Below are positions 8,808 through 17,830 of a stretch of 64,000 nucleotides of DNA, in pieces (within the stretch, counting starts at the first letter, position 1; every line of letters starts with the position of its first letter). A program made the position numbers and the translations under genes. The stretch is taken from the IMG/VR virus record IMGVR_UViG_3300027749_002876, positions 1 through 64,000 of that record. One strand, given 5' to 3'. The DNA is from a virus. The notes beneath the pieces are model-generated. The model was not told the origin of the DNA, made no database searches, and worked only from the letters and a program-made list of their open reading frames with translations.

Positions 8808-10006
8808 ACGATACTATTTGTAAATATGTATTCAATAGTATCACCATATCAAACAGCGGAACAGTAGACCCTTGTTGTGCACCAAATGGCCCGCATACTA
8901 AAGTATACCATGATAAAATAAAAAATCCTTTAGTTATACATGATGACTTTAATGAGGTATTGAACAACACCCAAATAGTTAATCTTAGAAAATCAATGGT
9001 TGCCGGAGAAAAAAATTCACTATGCGATACATGTTGGCAGAGTGAAAGAATTAATGGTGAGAGTGAGAGAACTTTAGGAAATACAAATTTACGAAATTCT
9101 GATGTATATAACAAAATAATTGATTTTTCAAATATATTTCATATTAACTTATTTTTAGGAAATAAATGTAATTTAGCATGTAGAATGTGTAGTCCTTGGT
9201 GCAGTTCATTAATAGCAAAACAAACTGACATTATTTACCAACGACCACCTACACCAATTATTCAATTTAATGATGATACTCAACAAAGAATCATTGAATT
9301 TATAGACAATAGTGAAAACTTAGAAAAAATTCATATGTATGGTGGTGAACCATTAATAAATGATTTCTATGATTTAATTTGCTCACATTTAATAGCTAAT
9401 GGAAGAGCCTCAAAAATCACATTGGATCTTTCAACTAATCTGCAAGTTGATTTAGAAAGAAAAAATGAATTACATCGTCACTTTAAGAATGTACACATTG
9501 CAGTAAGTGTAGACGGTGAGGGGGATACATATGAGTACATCAGATGGCCCGGTAATTGGAATAAAATACAAAATAACTTAAAAATATTAAGTAATACTAG
9601 GAACGATTTCCATGTCTCATCAGTAGTACAAAATTTAAATATTGATAATCTGTCAAATTTGATGGTATATTTAAGCACCATTGAAAATTTTAAATATCAA
9701 AATAGTACATACCGCAAAGTAACTAGTCACACCAATATAAATGATATTAAAATTATACCAACATGGGTTATAGAGCGTGAAATAGATCGTTTAAAAGCAT
9801 TAAATCAAAACATGAATTATACTATACATGCTTTAGTTAAGATGCTAGAAGCCGAAGTTGAACCATCACGTAACTTAGCATACGAAGAAGTTGCTACTTT
9901 CTTCAAACAACAGAAAGATTGGGATTCTCTTAGAAATCAAAATCTTTTTAAAACAAAGCCTCATTTTTTAGAGTTGGCCAAGCAATTTAACATCGAACCC
10001 TGGTAA
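8804..10006 (+). CDS. Radical SAM protein, twitch/SPASM-like type
   Basis: The Cx3Cx2C motif CNLACRMC (Cys122, 126, 129) binds the 4Fe-4S cluster that cleaves S-adenosylmethionine, and MYGGEP follows about 50 residues later. An N-terminal Cys set (DPCC near 24, CDTC near 72) suggests an auxiliary SPASM-like cluster placed ahead of the core. Such enzymes often modify peptides. The ATGA overlap with the upstream polyprotein-like gene suggests co-expression, and that neighbour could be a substrate. A second member lies at 44071. The family is firm, the substrate unknown. Confidence 0.85.
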   Translation: MNDTICKYVFNSITISNSGTVDPCCAPNGPHTKVYHDKIKNPLVIHDDFNEVLNNTQIVNLRKSMVAGEKNSLCDTCWQSERINGESERTLGNTNLRNSDVYNKIIDFSNIFHINLFLGNKCNLACRMCSPWCSSLIAKQTDIIYQRPPTPIIQFNDDTQQRIIEFIDNSENLEKIHMYGGEPLINDFYDLICSHLIANGRASKITLDLSTNLQVDLERKNELHRHFKNVHIAVSVDGEGDTYEYIRWPGNWNKIQNNLKILSNTRNDFHVSSVVQNLNIDNLSNLMVYLSTIENFKYQNSTYRKVTSHTNINDIKIIPTWVIEREIDRLKALNQNMNYTIHALVKMLEAEVEPSRNLAYEEVATFFKQQKDWDSLRNQNLFKTKPHFLELAKQFNIEPW

Positions 10007-10027
10007 GTTCTAATTGATATGGTATTT

Positions 10028-10035
10028 GATAAATA
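10028..10035 (+). promoter_or_regulatory. T4-like late promoter GATAAATA
   Basis: GATAAATACT lies 22 bases before the ATG at 10058. It falls inside the longest open frame (which opens at 10019), which argues for the later start. Confidence 0.6.
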
Positions 10036-10057
10036 CTACATAACTTTGGAATTCGCT

Positions 10058-10855
10058 ATGAAAATCAATCAAATCGTACAAGAAACTACTACATCGGGAT
10101 CCGTTGCCCCAGTAGAGCATAGTTTTGTCAAAATGCAAACTCGCAGTCCTAGTGTCTATGGAAATACAAAAGCAGGATCACTATTCAAAGGTAAAAAGAC
10201 TAGTAAGCCTTTTGCTAACAGCATCAATGAGGGAGCAATGAACCAACTTTCAATGGACTTGAAAGGTGGAGTTGATGGATTATCTGACGAAGAATTTCAA
10301 AAGAAATATAAGATGACTAAGCAAGAAGCTCGCAAAGAGTTGACCGCTAATAGAAAAGACAACAAGAAGCCTGAAAAAGTTAACGAAGCTGACTTACAAG
10401 AAGATGATATCATAGTAGTTCCTGGTTATGGCCGCACGAGAAAAACTGGATTTACAAAGCATGGTCAAAGTCGTGTTGACCATGAAGTTGAAATGGCACG
10501 TAGTGATGTACTAGCTACAATGAAGAATGCCAGAGTAATCTACGAACTATTAAAAAATAAGTCAGAAGAAGAAGGATTAGAAGGCTGGGTACAAGAAAAA
10601 CTTATCAAAGCAAACGATTATCTAAACGCAGTAAAAGAATACTACGATGAAAAATTAATGCAACGAGAAGGCAAGATTGACTTTGCTAAAAAGATACAAA
10701 AAAACGTAGACAAGAGTAACAAGGCAGTAGTAAAGACTAGTAAAGAAGTTGGCTCAAGAGTTGCTGATATTGGTGCAGGTGGCAAAGAATATAATGTCAA
10801 AACTGACAAAGCATGGGATGATGCACACAAAGCTAAAGAAAGTAAAACAAAATGA
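10058..10855 (+). CDS. Putative internal head protein, 265 aa
   Basis: From the ATG at 10058 the protein begins MKINQIVQE/T, resembling the T4 capsid-targeting peptide MKTYQEFIAE/A; a further I-N-E/G occurs at SINEGAMNQ. The body is Lys/Glu-rich and helical (residues 130-240), with no enzyme motif. The upstream ATG at 10019 would place the late promoter inside the gene and is rejected. The gene overlaps the 1220-residue modular protein by ATGA. Packaging in the head is inferred from the N-terminus and charge. Confidence 0.65.
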   Translation: MKINQIVQETTTSGSVAPVEHSFVKMQTRSPSVYGNTKAGSLFKGKKTSKPFANSINEGAMNQLSMDLKGGVDGLSDEEFQKKYKMTKQEARKELTANRKDNKKPEKVNEADLQEDDIIVVPGYGRTRKTGFTKHGQSRVDHEVEMARSDVLATMKNARVIYELLKNKSEEEGLEGWVQEKLIKANDYLNAVKEYYDEKLMQREGKIDFAKKIQKNVDKSNKAVVKTSKEVGSRVADIGAGGKEYNVKTDKAWDDAHKAKESKTK

Positions 10856-13800
10856 GTAGCATTTTAAAAGGTTTACAACTAAACGAATTATCTAATAAAA
10901 AATTAGGTGACTACAAAACAGCCGCAGGTGCTGATGCTACTGCCGCTGATAAAGAAGGTAACTATAAGCGTGGCGACAAGCGTATGAGTGGTATTATCAA
11001 AGCAACTAAGAAACAGTTTGCTAATGATGAAAGAAAAAAAGATGTGACAGAAACAGGCATTCCATTTCGTGGAGTGGGCGGCGCATTCAATCGCGGTGAT
11101 GATGAGCGACATGATTTAGATGTACCAAAACAAGTAAGACCTCAAGTTTGGGGCTTAAAGATCAATGGCAAAGTATGGAGCAAAGGTGGAAAATCAGTTA
11201 CATTCAATAGTAAAGACGCTGCCTTGAATATAAGAAATTCTATATTAAAGAATCGTCCTGATTTAGAAATTGGTTTAATAACTAAGGGCGGACAACAAGG
11301 TATGGCGGAAGCCACTGGTGATAAACCTTTTGACAATATGATGAAGAACATATCAAAAGGTACTAATAAACAAAAAACCTTAGACCGCAAGGAACAGCAA
11401 AAACAAACTCAACAACGAGCACGTGATGCTTTTGACAATATGTTTGGTGGTGGCAATCCTGCAGACAAATTAAAAATTAGAGAGCAAGGTGTGGCGGAAG
11501 GCTCAACTAACAGTAAATCAATAATTACTGAAACACGCACATACAAGTTATGGGAAAGTGCTGGTAAGAAGTTATATGAAGCACAACTAACAGCCGATCA
11601 AATTAATCAAATTTTTCAACAAGTAGAACAGGGTGCAACAGCGGCTGGCGGTAATCGCACTATGCTTGGCAGAGGCAAAGATGCTACTGCCGCTATAAGT
11701 AAAGCCTGGGAAGAGTTAAAAACTAAAGTACAAAATTCAGGACCTATTAAAGGTGTTGACGCTATGTATGACAAGGCTGCTGAACAATTAAAACAAGCAA
11801 CTGGTGGCGATCAAGGTGTCATGCAGTATGTTCAGAAGTATCGTGATTTTGCTAAAAAACATCCAATTGCACAGAGTTTAATTTATTCAGCATTGATTGC
11901 GGCTGCTGGTATTTCAGGTGCAGGTATTGGTGGTGCAGCCGCATTAGGTCTATTCAAACTAGTAGACAAACTATTGCAAGGCGAAAAGTTCAGTAGTGCC
12001 GCATACGCCGGTGCTAAAACTGGTGGCATGGCTTATGCCGCTGGCCAGATTGGTCAAGCGTTAAAAGGTACGCCTCAACAAGAATTACCCGGAGCACAAG
12101 GAGCACCTGGTCAATCTGAACTAGATCAAATCTATATGAATCGTGCTCAAGGGATGCAAGGCTCGGGTTATACGCAAACTGCAACTGGTCAAACAGGTGA
12201 CTTTGGACAACCAACATATAATATTATACCAGATGGTGGTGGTAGTTCGTATGACCAAGCATTCAAACAAGGTCTTGCAAAGTTTGCTGTCAACCCTAGT
12301 AACCCAAGCGCAAACGATATAATGCGAGCCAAAGACTATGCAGGAAAAGTAGCTTCTGGTATGCTTAAGCCTGTTAAGGAATCAGTAGAACTAACTGAAA
12401 GTCAAATCTTCTTACTGATCGGTAAGATAGTTGAACGTCACCGCAAACTTGATGAAGGGATCATGGACACCATCAAAGGCGCCGCAGGTAAGGCAGTTGA
12501 CTGGGCCAAGACCAAAGGCACTAACTTAACAACTAAAGTTACTGCTGACAAACTATTACAAGCATGGAAGAAAGCAGGTAGCCCAACTGACAGCTTAGAC
12601 ATTGCTAGTATTGTTCAACGAGCTGGCGTGCCAACAGCTACTATTAAACAAGTGTTTACTAACATGAAAATACCAGTGCCAGGTCAACCAGCAGTGGCAG
12701 CAACACCAGGTCAACCAGCAGTGGCAGCAACACCAGGTGCTAAACCAGCAGTGGCAGCAACACCAGGTGCTAAACCAGCAGTGGCAGCAACACCAGGTGC
12801 TAAACCAATTCAGACAACTACACCAGCTATAGTATCAGCACCGGCGGCAGCACCTGCAACCAAAATGGCAGTTCCTGCTCAAAAAACAACTATACCTCAA
12901 GTAGCACCTGTGGCTAAAGCGGCCGGAGCTACAGCACCTCAGGGGTTTAATGCTAGTAATGTAATGAAGATGCCTGGTATGGAAAAGTACGCTAAACCAG
13001 CAGTTGCAAAACCTGCGAATTTCAGCGGTGGCCCAACTGGTTACTCTAGTATGAATACTACATTTAAACAACCAGCAGTAAAACCAGCAATGGCAGCAAC
13101 ACCAGGTGCTAAACCAGCAGTGGCAGCAACACCTGTTGCACGTGTAGCAGAGGAATGGAGTCAAAAATACAAAAGCAGTATCAACTGTAGCCACCCCAAA
13201 GGCTTCTCACAAAAAGCTCACTGTGCTGGCAAGAAAAAGCATAATGAAAGTATTGAGATGGAAATGGTCTGTGAGGATTGCGGAATGTGTCAAACACACG
13301 GAGATCATTCACATGACAACTTAGAAGAAGCCTGTTGGAAAGGTTATCACAAAGAGGGTAACAAAAAGATGTTTGGAAAACAATATCCAGACTGTAGAAA
13401 GAATACAAAGGAAGGTGTGGCGAAGGGCCTATCAGAAATGGACAAATCACAAACTCCGCCAGGACGAGACGGTCACGTAAGTCATGGCACATACGGTTCG
13501 AGAGACAAGAAAGATCCAGATTCTGGTAAGAAGCAATACTACGGCAAAATGGAACGCCCTGAAAAAACAACCAAAACGGCATCGGATATTCTTAACAAAG
13601 CATTTAATAAAGGTGTAGCGGAAGAACAACATAGTTGCCCACATTGCGGTGGCGAGATGGTCAGTGAAGAACTAATGAACGAAAAGAAAGATGCTTGCTA
13701 CTACAAAGTCAAGAGCCGTTATAGTGTATGGCCTAGTGCTTACGCTAGTGGTGCATTAGTCAAGTGTCGTAAAAAAGGCGCAAGCAACTGGGGCAACGGC

Positions 13801-14514
13801 GGCAAGAAGAATGAGAGTTCTATTTTAGAAGGTATTGAACAAGCAGATGAAAGTTTACATGATTGGTTCAATAAAGAAAAATGGGTTCGCATGGATACTA
13901 AAGGAAAGATTAAAGGTCCATGTGCAAGAGAACCAGGAGAAGGTAAACCAAAATGTTTGCCACAAGCAAAAGCGCATAGCCTAGGTAAAAAAGGTCGTGC
14001 AAGTGCCGCACAACGCAAACGCAGAGAAGATCCTAATCCAGACCGGCATGGTTCAGCTATAAATGTCAACACAAAGAAAAAATCTAACGAAAATATAGGC
14101 GAGGGTTGGAGAGAAAAACTAGGCGCAGCCGCATTAGCCGGTTCTATGGCATTAGGCGCAGCCGGTGCACATGCTAGAGTTACCCCTGATGGACAAGGTG
14201 GCTTTACCGGTGGATTAAAACCCACAGCAACCGTGACAGCACCAGATAATACTCCATCTGCTACCGCACCTACTGCTTCATCTGACACATCAGATCCTTT
14301 TAAAGGTTTAGTCCGTGCTGATAGTGCCGATAGACAAGCAAAGACTATAACTGTTGACGGAAAAGAGTATGGACTTGTTGAAATATCCCCAACTGATATT
14401 AGACCACGTGGTGGACAACGAATCGTTGTTCCTCAAGCAGTATTAGGAGAACGAGGTATAGGAAACTATACAGGTATTCTAGTAGGTGATAGAGTATTTG
14501 TTATAAGTAAGTAA
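10852..14514 (+). CDS. Giant modular virion polyprotein, 1220 aa
   Basis: The protein is a string of short modules divided by (L/I/V/M)-x-E/(G/A) sites: MAE/A, VAE/G, LYE/A, LDE/G, LEE/A, ILE/G and IGE/G. Visible modules are a beta segment WGLKINGKVWSKGG near 100, a Gly/Ala-rich membrane-active-looking stretch (about 340-400), Pro/Ala repeats (about 610-650), Cys/Lys modules (INCSHPKGFSQKAHC; CWKGYHKEG), a zinc-ribbon-like CPHCGGE, a YYKVKSRYSVWPSAYASG module, and a DUF5872-like basic domain (SLHDWFNKEKWVRMD). After I-G-E1084 comes a Sec-like signal with an AHA site at 1106-1108, then a 112-residue tail. Modules like these recur in phage proteins; packaging and processing are inferred. Confidence 0.8.
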   Translation: MSSILKGLQLNELSNKKLGDYKTAAGADATAADKEGNYKRGDKRMSGIIKATKKQFANDERKKDVTETGIPFRGVGGAFNRGDDERHDLDVPKQVRPQVWGLKINGKVWSKGGKSVTFNSKDAALNIRNSILKNRPDLEIGLITKGGQQGMAEATGDKPFDNMMKNISKGTNKQKTLDRKEQQKQTQQRARDAFDNMFGGGNPADKLKIREQGVAEGSTNSKSIITETRTYKLWESAGKKLYEAQLTADQINQIFQQVEQGATAAGGNRTMLGRGKDATAAISKAWEELKTKVQNSGPIKGVDAMYDKAAEQLKQATGGDQGVMQYVQKYRDFAKKHPIAQSLIYSALIAAAGISGAGIGGAAALGLFKLVDKLLQGEKFSSAAYAGAKTGGMAYAAGQIGQALKGTPQQELPGAQGAPGQSELDQIYMNRAQGMQGSGYTQTATGQTGDFGQPTYNIIPDGGGSSYDQAFKQGLAKFAVNPSNPSANDIMRAKDYAGKVASGMLKPVKESVELTESQIFLLIGKIVERHRKLDEGIMDTIKGAAGKAVDWAKTKGTNLTTKVTADKLLQAWKKAGSPTDSLDIASIVQRAGVPTATIKQVFTNMKIPVPGQPAVAATPGQPAVAATPGAKPAVAATPGAKPAVAATPGAKPIQTTTPAIVSAPAAAPATKMAVPAQKTTIPQVAPVAKAAGATAPQGFNASNVMKMPGMEKYAKPAVAKPANFSGGPTGYSSMNTTFKQPAVKPAMAATPGAKPAVAATPVARVAEEWSQKYKSSINCSHPKGFSQKAHCAGKKKHNESIEMEMVCEDCGMCQTHGDHSHDNLEEACWKGYHKEGNKKMFGKQYPDCRKNTKEGVAKGLSEMDKSQTPPGRDGHVSHGTYGSRDKKDPDSGKKQYYGKMERPEKTTKTASDILNKAFNKGVAEEQHSCPHCGGEMVSEELMNEKKDACYYKVKSRYSVWPSAYASGALVKCRKKGASNWGNGGKKNESSILEGIEQADESLHDWFNKEKWVRMDTKGKIKGPCAREPGEGKPKCLPQAKAHSLGKKGRASAAQRKRREDPNPDRHGSAINVNTKKKSNENIGEGWREKLGAAALAGSMALGAAGAHARVTPDGQGGFTGGLKPTATVTAPDNTPSATAPTASSDTSDPFKGLVRADSADRQAKTITVDGKEYGLVEISPTDIRPRGGQRIVVPQAVLGERGIGNYTGILVGDRVFVISK
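12682..12807 (+). repeat. In-frame tandem repeat coding (GQ/GAK)PAVAATP
   Basis: Two 27-base units are followed by two 30-base units and a 12-base partial copy, nearly identical in sequence. They encode a Pro/Ala linker inside the modular protein. A related copy occurs near 13081-13135. The units are prone to copy-number change by slippage or recombination. Confidence 0.9.
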
Positions 14515-14526
14515 TAAGGAATTTAA

Positions 14527-14967
14527 ATGTTATCGGATAACTTAAAAGTACTTCTAGCAAGTACACAGGCGTTTGCTATTAAAACACAAAACTTTCATTG
14601 GAATGTTGAAGGTAGTAACTTCCCACAATATCACGACTTCTTCAATACATTGTACAAAGACGTAAATGAAACCATTGATCCTATTGCTGAATATGTCAGA
14701 GTACTAGGTGCTTATACTCCCGGTAGCTTAACACGTTATGCTGAACTAAGTATCATTCAAGACCAAACTAAAGTGCCAAGAGCAGAACTCATGTTTATGG
14801 AGTTACTACAAGATTGCGAAACACTGGGGCAACTTGTTGTTGCTATGTTTGATGAAGCAACGACTGAACGTCAACAAGGTATTGCTAACTACATGGCTGA
14901 ATTACAAGACTTGTATGGCAAGAAAGCATGGTTCATTCGTGCAACATTAAAGAGAGAGCGTGAGTAA
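14527..14967 (+). CDS. dps: Dps-like ferritin
   Basis: This 146-residue four-helix ferritin-like protein carries the Dps ferroxidase signature: His24 (FHWNV), His36, Asp51 and Glu55, with the same 12/15/4 spacing as E. coli Dps. Dps dodecamers oxidise Fe(II) using hydrogen peroxide and shield DNA. The N-terminal Lys-rich DNA-binding tail of E. coli Dps is lacking. It sits among late genes, so it could protect phage DNA in the cell or ride in the virion. A superoxide dismutase encoded at 34804 makes an antioxidant theme plausible. Confidence 0.93.
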   Translation: MLSDNLKVLLASTQAFAIKTQNFHWNVEGSNFPQYHDFFNTLYKDVNETIDPIAEYVRVLGAYTPGSLTRYAELSIIQDQTKVPRAELMFMELLQDCETLGQLVVAMFDEATTERQQGIANYMAELQDLYGKKAWFIRATLKRERE

Positions 14968-15158
14968 TGAAGGCAAAGGAAATATATAAGGGTTTCAAAA
15001 CTTATTCTGCTAAGATATTAGTGAAGAACCCTCACTATTCCGTTCATATGGATGCTATCGTAAACGCCAAAGACGTGGCGCAAGCAAGACAACTTATCAA
15101 ACTACAATACAATGTAGATGATGGCAGAATTGGTACTATTAAAGAAATAAAACAATGA
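14967..15158 (+). CDS. Small hypothetical protein, 63 aa
   Basis: The gene overlaps dps (TAATG) and the next gene (ATGA), so it is translationally coupled on both sides. The sequence alternates beta and helix (YSAKILVKNPHYSVHMDAIVNAKDVAQARQLIK), like a small alpha/beta phage protein. The function is not recognised. Confidence 0.7.
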   Translation: MKAKEIYKGFKTYSAKILVKNPHYSVHMDAIVNAKDVAQARQLIKLQYNVDDGRIGTIKEIKQ

Positions 15159-15967
15159 AAAAAATTTTAACAATGATAGTAGCAATACTATCAGCAAATG
15201 CCTTTGCTTGGGAACAACGTCAACCACTACCATTACAACAATGTCAAGTACATAGTCCTTATGGTTTCCCACAAACTATTGATGTAGCACCTATCTGCCG
15301 TCAAGCATACTTAGTAGGCTACGATGCGTCAGCTAAACTACCAAAGTTTGTGACGTATGAGCTATTACCACAAAATGCATTAGGATGTGTAGCAAGAACA
15401 AATGCTTTTGTAGCTGACCAATCAGTACCAAATGGTGCTAGACCAGATGACTATGCTGGTACAGGCTATGACAAGGGACATATGAGTCCAGACGGTGACC
15501 TATCATGGGATACTCAAGTGGAGTTTGAAAGTTTTTTAATGACCAACATGAGTCCACAAGCTGGTTCATTAAATCGTGGAATATGGAAATTACTAGAAAC
15601 TAGTGTACGTGGTTGGGCAGTTCAGCACAATCAAAGTTACATTGTTTATGTAGGTGGAGTATATAATGCACAAGACAAGAAAATCGGCAACGGCGTCGTT
15701 GTTCCTCATGGTTTTTACAAGATTGTTATCAATAATCAAACTAAAGAAATAGCAGGATGGCTATTCCCTCATACTGCCCCTTATCCTAACTTGGGTAATG
15801 ACTTAACTAAGTTTCGTGTTACAGTAGCACAAATTCAGCAACAAGCTGGTGTACAATATGCGTTCCCAAAAAATGCTGTTGAATTGCAACCCGGCAAAGA
15901 GTGGAGTGTGGATTACGGTGCATTAACTAATGCTAAAAGAACTAAATGTAGTAAAAATTTAGAATAA
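15155..15967 (+). CDS. Secreted DNA/RNA non-specific endonuclease (Serratia nuclease family)
   Basis: A Sec signal peptide (residues 1-18, cleavage after AFA) precedes a beta-beta-alpha-metal nuclease domain. The DRGHxxP-type motif appears as YDKGHMSPDGD with catalytic His109, and MTNMSPQ followed by LNRGIW supplies the metal-binding Asn region. These enzymes cut single- and double-stranded DNA and RNA with Mg. Export to the periplasm would keep phage DNA safe while destroying incoming foreign DNA or salvaging nucleotides; this role is inferred. At 270 residues the length is typical. Confidence 0.92.
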   Translation: MKKILTMIVAILSANAFAWEQRQPLPLQQCQVHSPYGFPQTIDVAPICRQAYLVGYDASAKLPKFVTYELLPQNALGCVARTNAFVADQSVPNGARPDDYAGTGYDKGHMSPDGDLSWDTQVEFESFLMTNMSPQAGSLNRGIWKLLETSVRGWAVQHNQSYIVYVGGVYNAQDKKIGNGVVVPHGFYKIVINNQTKEIAGWLFPHTAPYPNLGNDLTKFRVTVAQIQQQAGVQYAFPKNAVELQPGKEWSVDYGALTNAKRTKCSKNLE

Positions 15968-15968
15968 A

Positions 15969-15976
15969 GATAAATA
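15969..15976 (+). promoter_or_regulatory. T4-like late promoter GATAAATA
   Basis: GATAAATATA begins two bases after the nuclease stop codon and precedes the ATG at 15999, with AGGAG in the leader. Confidence 0.65.
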
Positions 15977-15998
15977 TAGTATAACAGGAGAAAAAGTT

Positions 15999-16214
15999 AT
16001 GATTACAAAATTAGGCAAAACTGGAAAAACAAATCACGTGTTCACATCGGAAAAAGAATTTACGTTTTTAGAAGATTGGATACTCCAAACTAAAGGAAAA
16101 GATTTCCATGCTAGTTGGAAATTGCTTGAGCCTACTGACATAGAAGCAAGTACTGTATATGAAGAATGGAAAACCGTTAACGGTATTACTCATATTATGA
16201 CAGAAGACGAGTGA
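15999..16214 (+). CDS. Small hypothetical protein, 71 aa
   Basis: It has its own late promoter and AGGAG ribosome binding site, so it is probably well expressed late. The protein is soluble and acidic at the C-terminus, with Trp residues spaced through it. No family is recognised. Confidence 0.7.
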   Translation: MITKLGKTGKTNHVFTSEKEFTFLEDWILQTKGKDFHASWKLLEPTDIEASTVYEEWKTVNGITHIMTEDE

Positions 16215-16226
16215 TCGTTTAGTTGA

Positions 16227-16802
16227 ATGCGTATTGGGGAAGTTTTATCAGAATCAGCAATAAATAAACTAGCAACAAAATTGCCTAGCTTAGAAAAGCA
16301 CGACTATACTACTCTAGATAAGCTACTACAAACCGTAGCCAAACAACACAATCTTACTGGAAAAGCGTTACATGACTTATTTGTTAAAAAATTTCATACA
16401 ACACCAGATAATTGGATTAAGAACAAAATAGATGAGGATGATGTTGATTCTGATTTGCAAAATGAAGTTGACAAATTCTGTGAGTGGGCTTGTCAACAAC
16501 TTCATGTACAAAATAAACCACATATTGAATTGAGCATGGATACTGAAGAAGCTCAAACAAATCATCACACCGGAGGTCATGTCATGGGAGATGATAATAT
16601 TTGGGTATACGTGAATAATCGCAATCTAGTTGATGTCTTACGCACAGTATTCCATGAATTGGTACATGTTCGTCAGGGTGAGTTGAACATGATATCACCG
16701 GGAGACAGTTATCCCGGTAGCCCGATTGAAGCAATGGCAGATATGCTAGCAGGCAAATATATTAAAATCTATGGTGAAAAGAATCATAAAATTTTTCAAT
16801 AA
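16227..16802 (+). CDS. Zinc metallopeptidase with capsid-targeting-like N-terminus
   Basis: FHELVHVRQGE contains the HExxH zinc motif (His143, Glu144, His147), and PIEAMADMLAG supplies a likely third ligand Glu168, a gluzincin-like arrangement. The N-terminus MRIGEVLSE/S resembles the T4 capsid-targeting sequence with a gp21-type cut. Residues 5-75 are helical. A virion-packaged peptidase could act on host proteins or cell wall after injection. The peptidase motif is clear; the target is unknown. Confidence 0.75.
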   Translation: MRIGEVLSESAINKLATKLPSLEKHDYTTLDKLLQTVAKQHNLTGKALHDLFVKKFHTTPDNWIKNKIDEDDVDSDLQNEVDKFCEWACQQLHVQNKPHIELSMDTEEAQTNHHTGGHVMGDDNIWVYVNNRNLVDVLRTVFHELVHVRQGELNMISPGDSYPGSPIEAMADMLAGKYIKIYGEKNHKIFQ

Positions 16803-16814
16803 TACTGATAGTTG

Positions 16815-16822
16815 TATAAATA
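16815..16822 (+). promoter_or_regulatory. T4-like late promoter TATAAATA (perfect core)
   Basis: An exact TATAAATA ends seven bases before the ATG at 16830. The T4 rule places +1 about six bases after the core, so the leader would be only one or two bases. Confidence 0.65.
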
Positions 16823-16829
16823 TTTTGCT

Positions 16830-17777
16830 ATGCTAAGTTATACTTTATCTAAAGATACCACAATCATTCAAGTTAACATTAAATTACTAGATACTAATTT
16901 TGCAAATAAGTGGAAAGATTATTTAACTAGAACTATTAAGCGATTACCTAATCTTGCTTGGAAGCCCGGGTATAATCCTATAGTTAATTATGTACCAATA
17001 AATCCATTAAACACTTTTGAAAAGTTAAAAGAATCATTTGTGTTATTACAAAAACATTATGGAACTGATTATTCATTTGAAATTAATGAACTAGATAACT
17101 TAATTCAGAATCCTAAGGAATTAACACAATCACACTTAAATTTGTGGAACCGTCACTTCACTACAAATGCTAGTGACTTTGTTACAAATATAGAAACAAA
17201 TCATTTAATACCCCATACTGACACGCCGGATCATATTATCTTTGCAACCATACATATGTTAAATCAGTGTACTCACAATTTAGAATCTTTTATATCTTTT
17301 ACACGTAGGGATAGTGTACGCATTGCGCCCCTGAAAAATAAAACATTTTATAGCATCCGATCGGCAGATGCTATAAATTTAAACGACAGCGCATCATTAT
17401 GGGGTAATGGTATGATTGAGGATCCTGAGGAAGATTTTACATTTAACAATGAATATCGTCACACTGTTTGGATGGCAGATGATATTGAAGGCAAGGATCA
17501 CTTCAAATGTTGGTATGACGAAGATGACGCATTAAATGACCATGTACATGGTAATATGTTCATGTCTCCAAATATAATGATTGATCCAGATATGATCTAC
17601 GCCACTATAATGGATGATCCAAAATTTAAGCAATTCGTACTTGATTCTAAAAAACCAATTAATAGATATCCAATTGGAAATATAGTTGATGTTGACACTA
17701 TAAATTGGAATGTTTTTAAAAAAGGTAAACTAATCTCTATCGTCTTAGATGGTGAAACATTATGGGAATCATCATAA
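16830..17777 (+). CDS. Hypothetical protein, 315 aa
   Basis: I start the gene at the ATG at 16830; the TTG 18 bases upstream lies within the promoter. The protein is soluble, rich in Asn, Asp and aromatic residues, and contains His/Asp clusters (HLIPHTDTPDH near 130; HTVWMADDIEGKDHF near 212). These hint at metal binding or an oxygenase-like beta fold. No motif is decisive. Confidence 0.7.
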   Translation: MLSYTLSKDTTIIQVNIKLLDTNFANKWKDYLTRTIKRLPNLAWKPGYNPIVNYVPINPLNTFEKLKESFVLLQKHYGTDYSFEINELDNLIQNPKELTQSHLNLWNRHFTTNASDFVTNIETNHLIPHTDTPDHIIFATIHMLNQCTHNLESFISFTRRDSVRIAPLKNKTFYSIRSADAINLNDSASLWGNGMIEDPEEDFTFNNEYRHTVWMADDIEGKDHFKCWYDEDDALNDHVHGNMFMSPNIMIDPDMIYATIMDDPKFKQFVLDSKKPINRYPIGNIVDVDTINWNVFKKGKLISIVLDGETLWESS

Positions 17778-17817
17778 AAGGTTTCCTTATTAACTAGGTA
17801 ATTAAAATTGTTTGTGT

Positions 17818-17823
17818 TATAAT
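17818..17823 (+). promoter_or_regulatory. Extended -10 promoter (TGTTATAAT)
   Basis: TATAAT preceded by TGT matches an extended -10 element; the -35 position (17795-17800) is poor. The box ends seven bases before the tilS-like ATG, giving another nearly leaderless arrangement. Confidence 0.5.
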
Positions 17824-17830
17824 AACATAA

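Noticed and set aside
12835-13582. Minus-strand open frames rich in Cys and Arg
   Set aside because: They arise opposite the low-complexity and repeat part of the large modular protein and have no start signals.
16812-16829. TTG start for the gene at 16830
   Set aside because: It would put a perfect TATAAATA inside the gene; the ATG at 16830 fits the late-promoter spacing.
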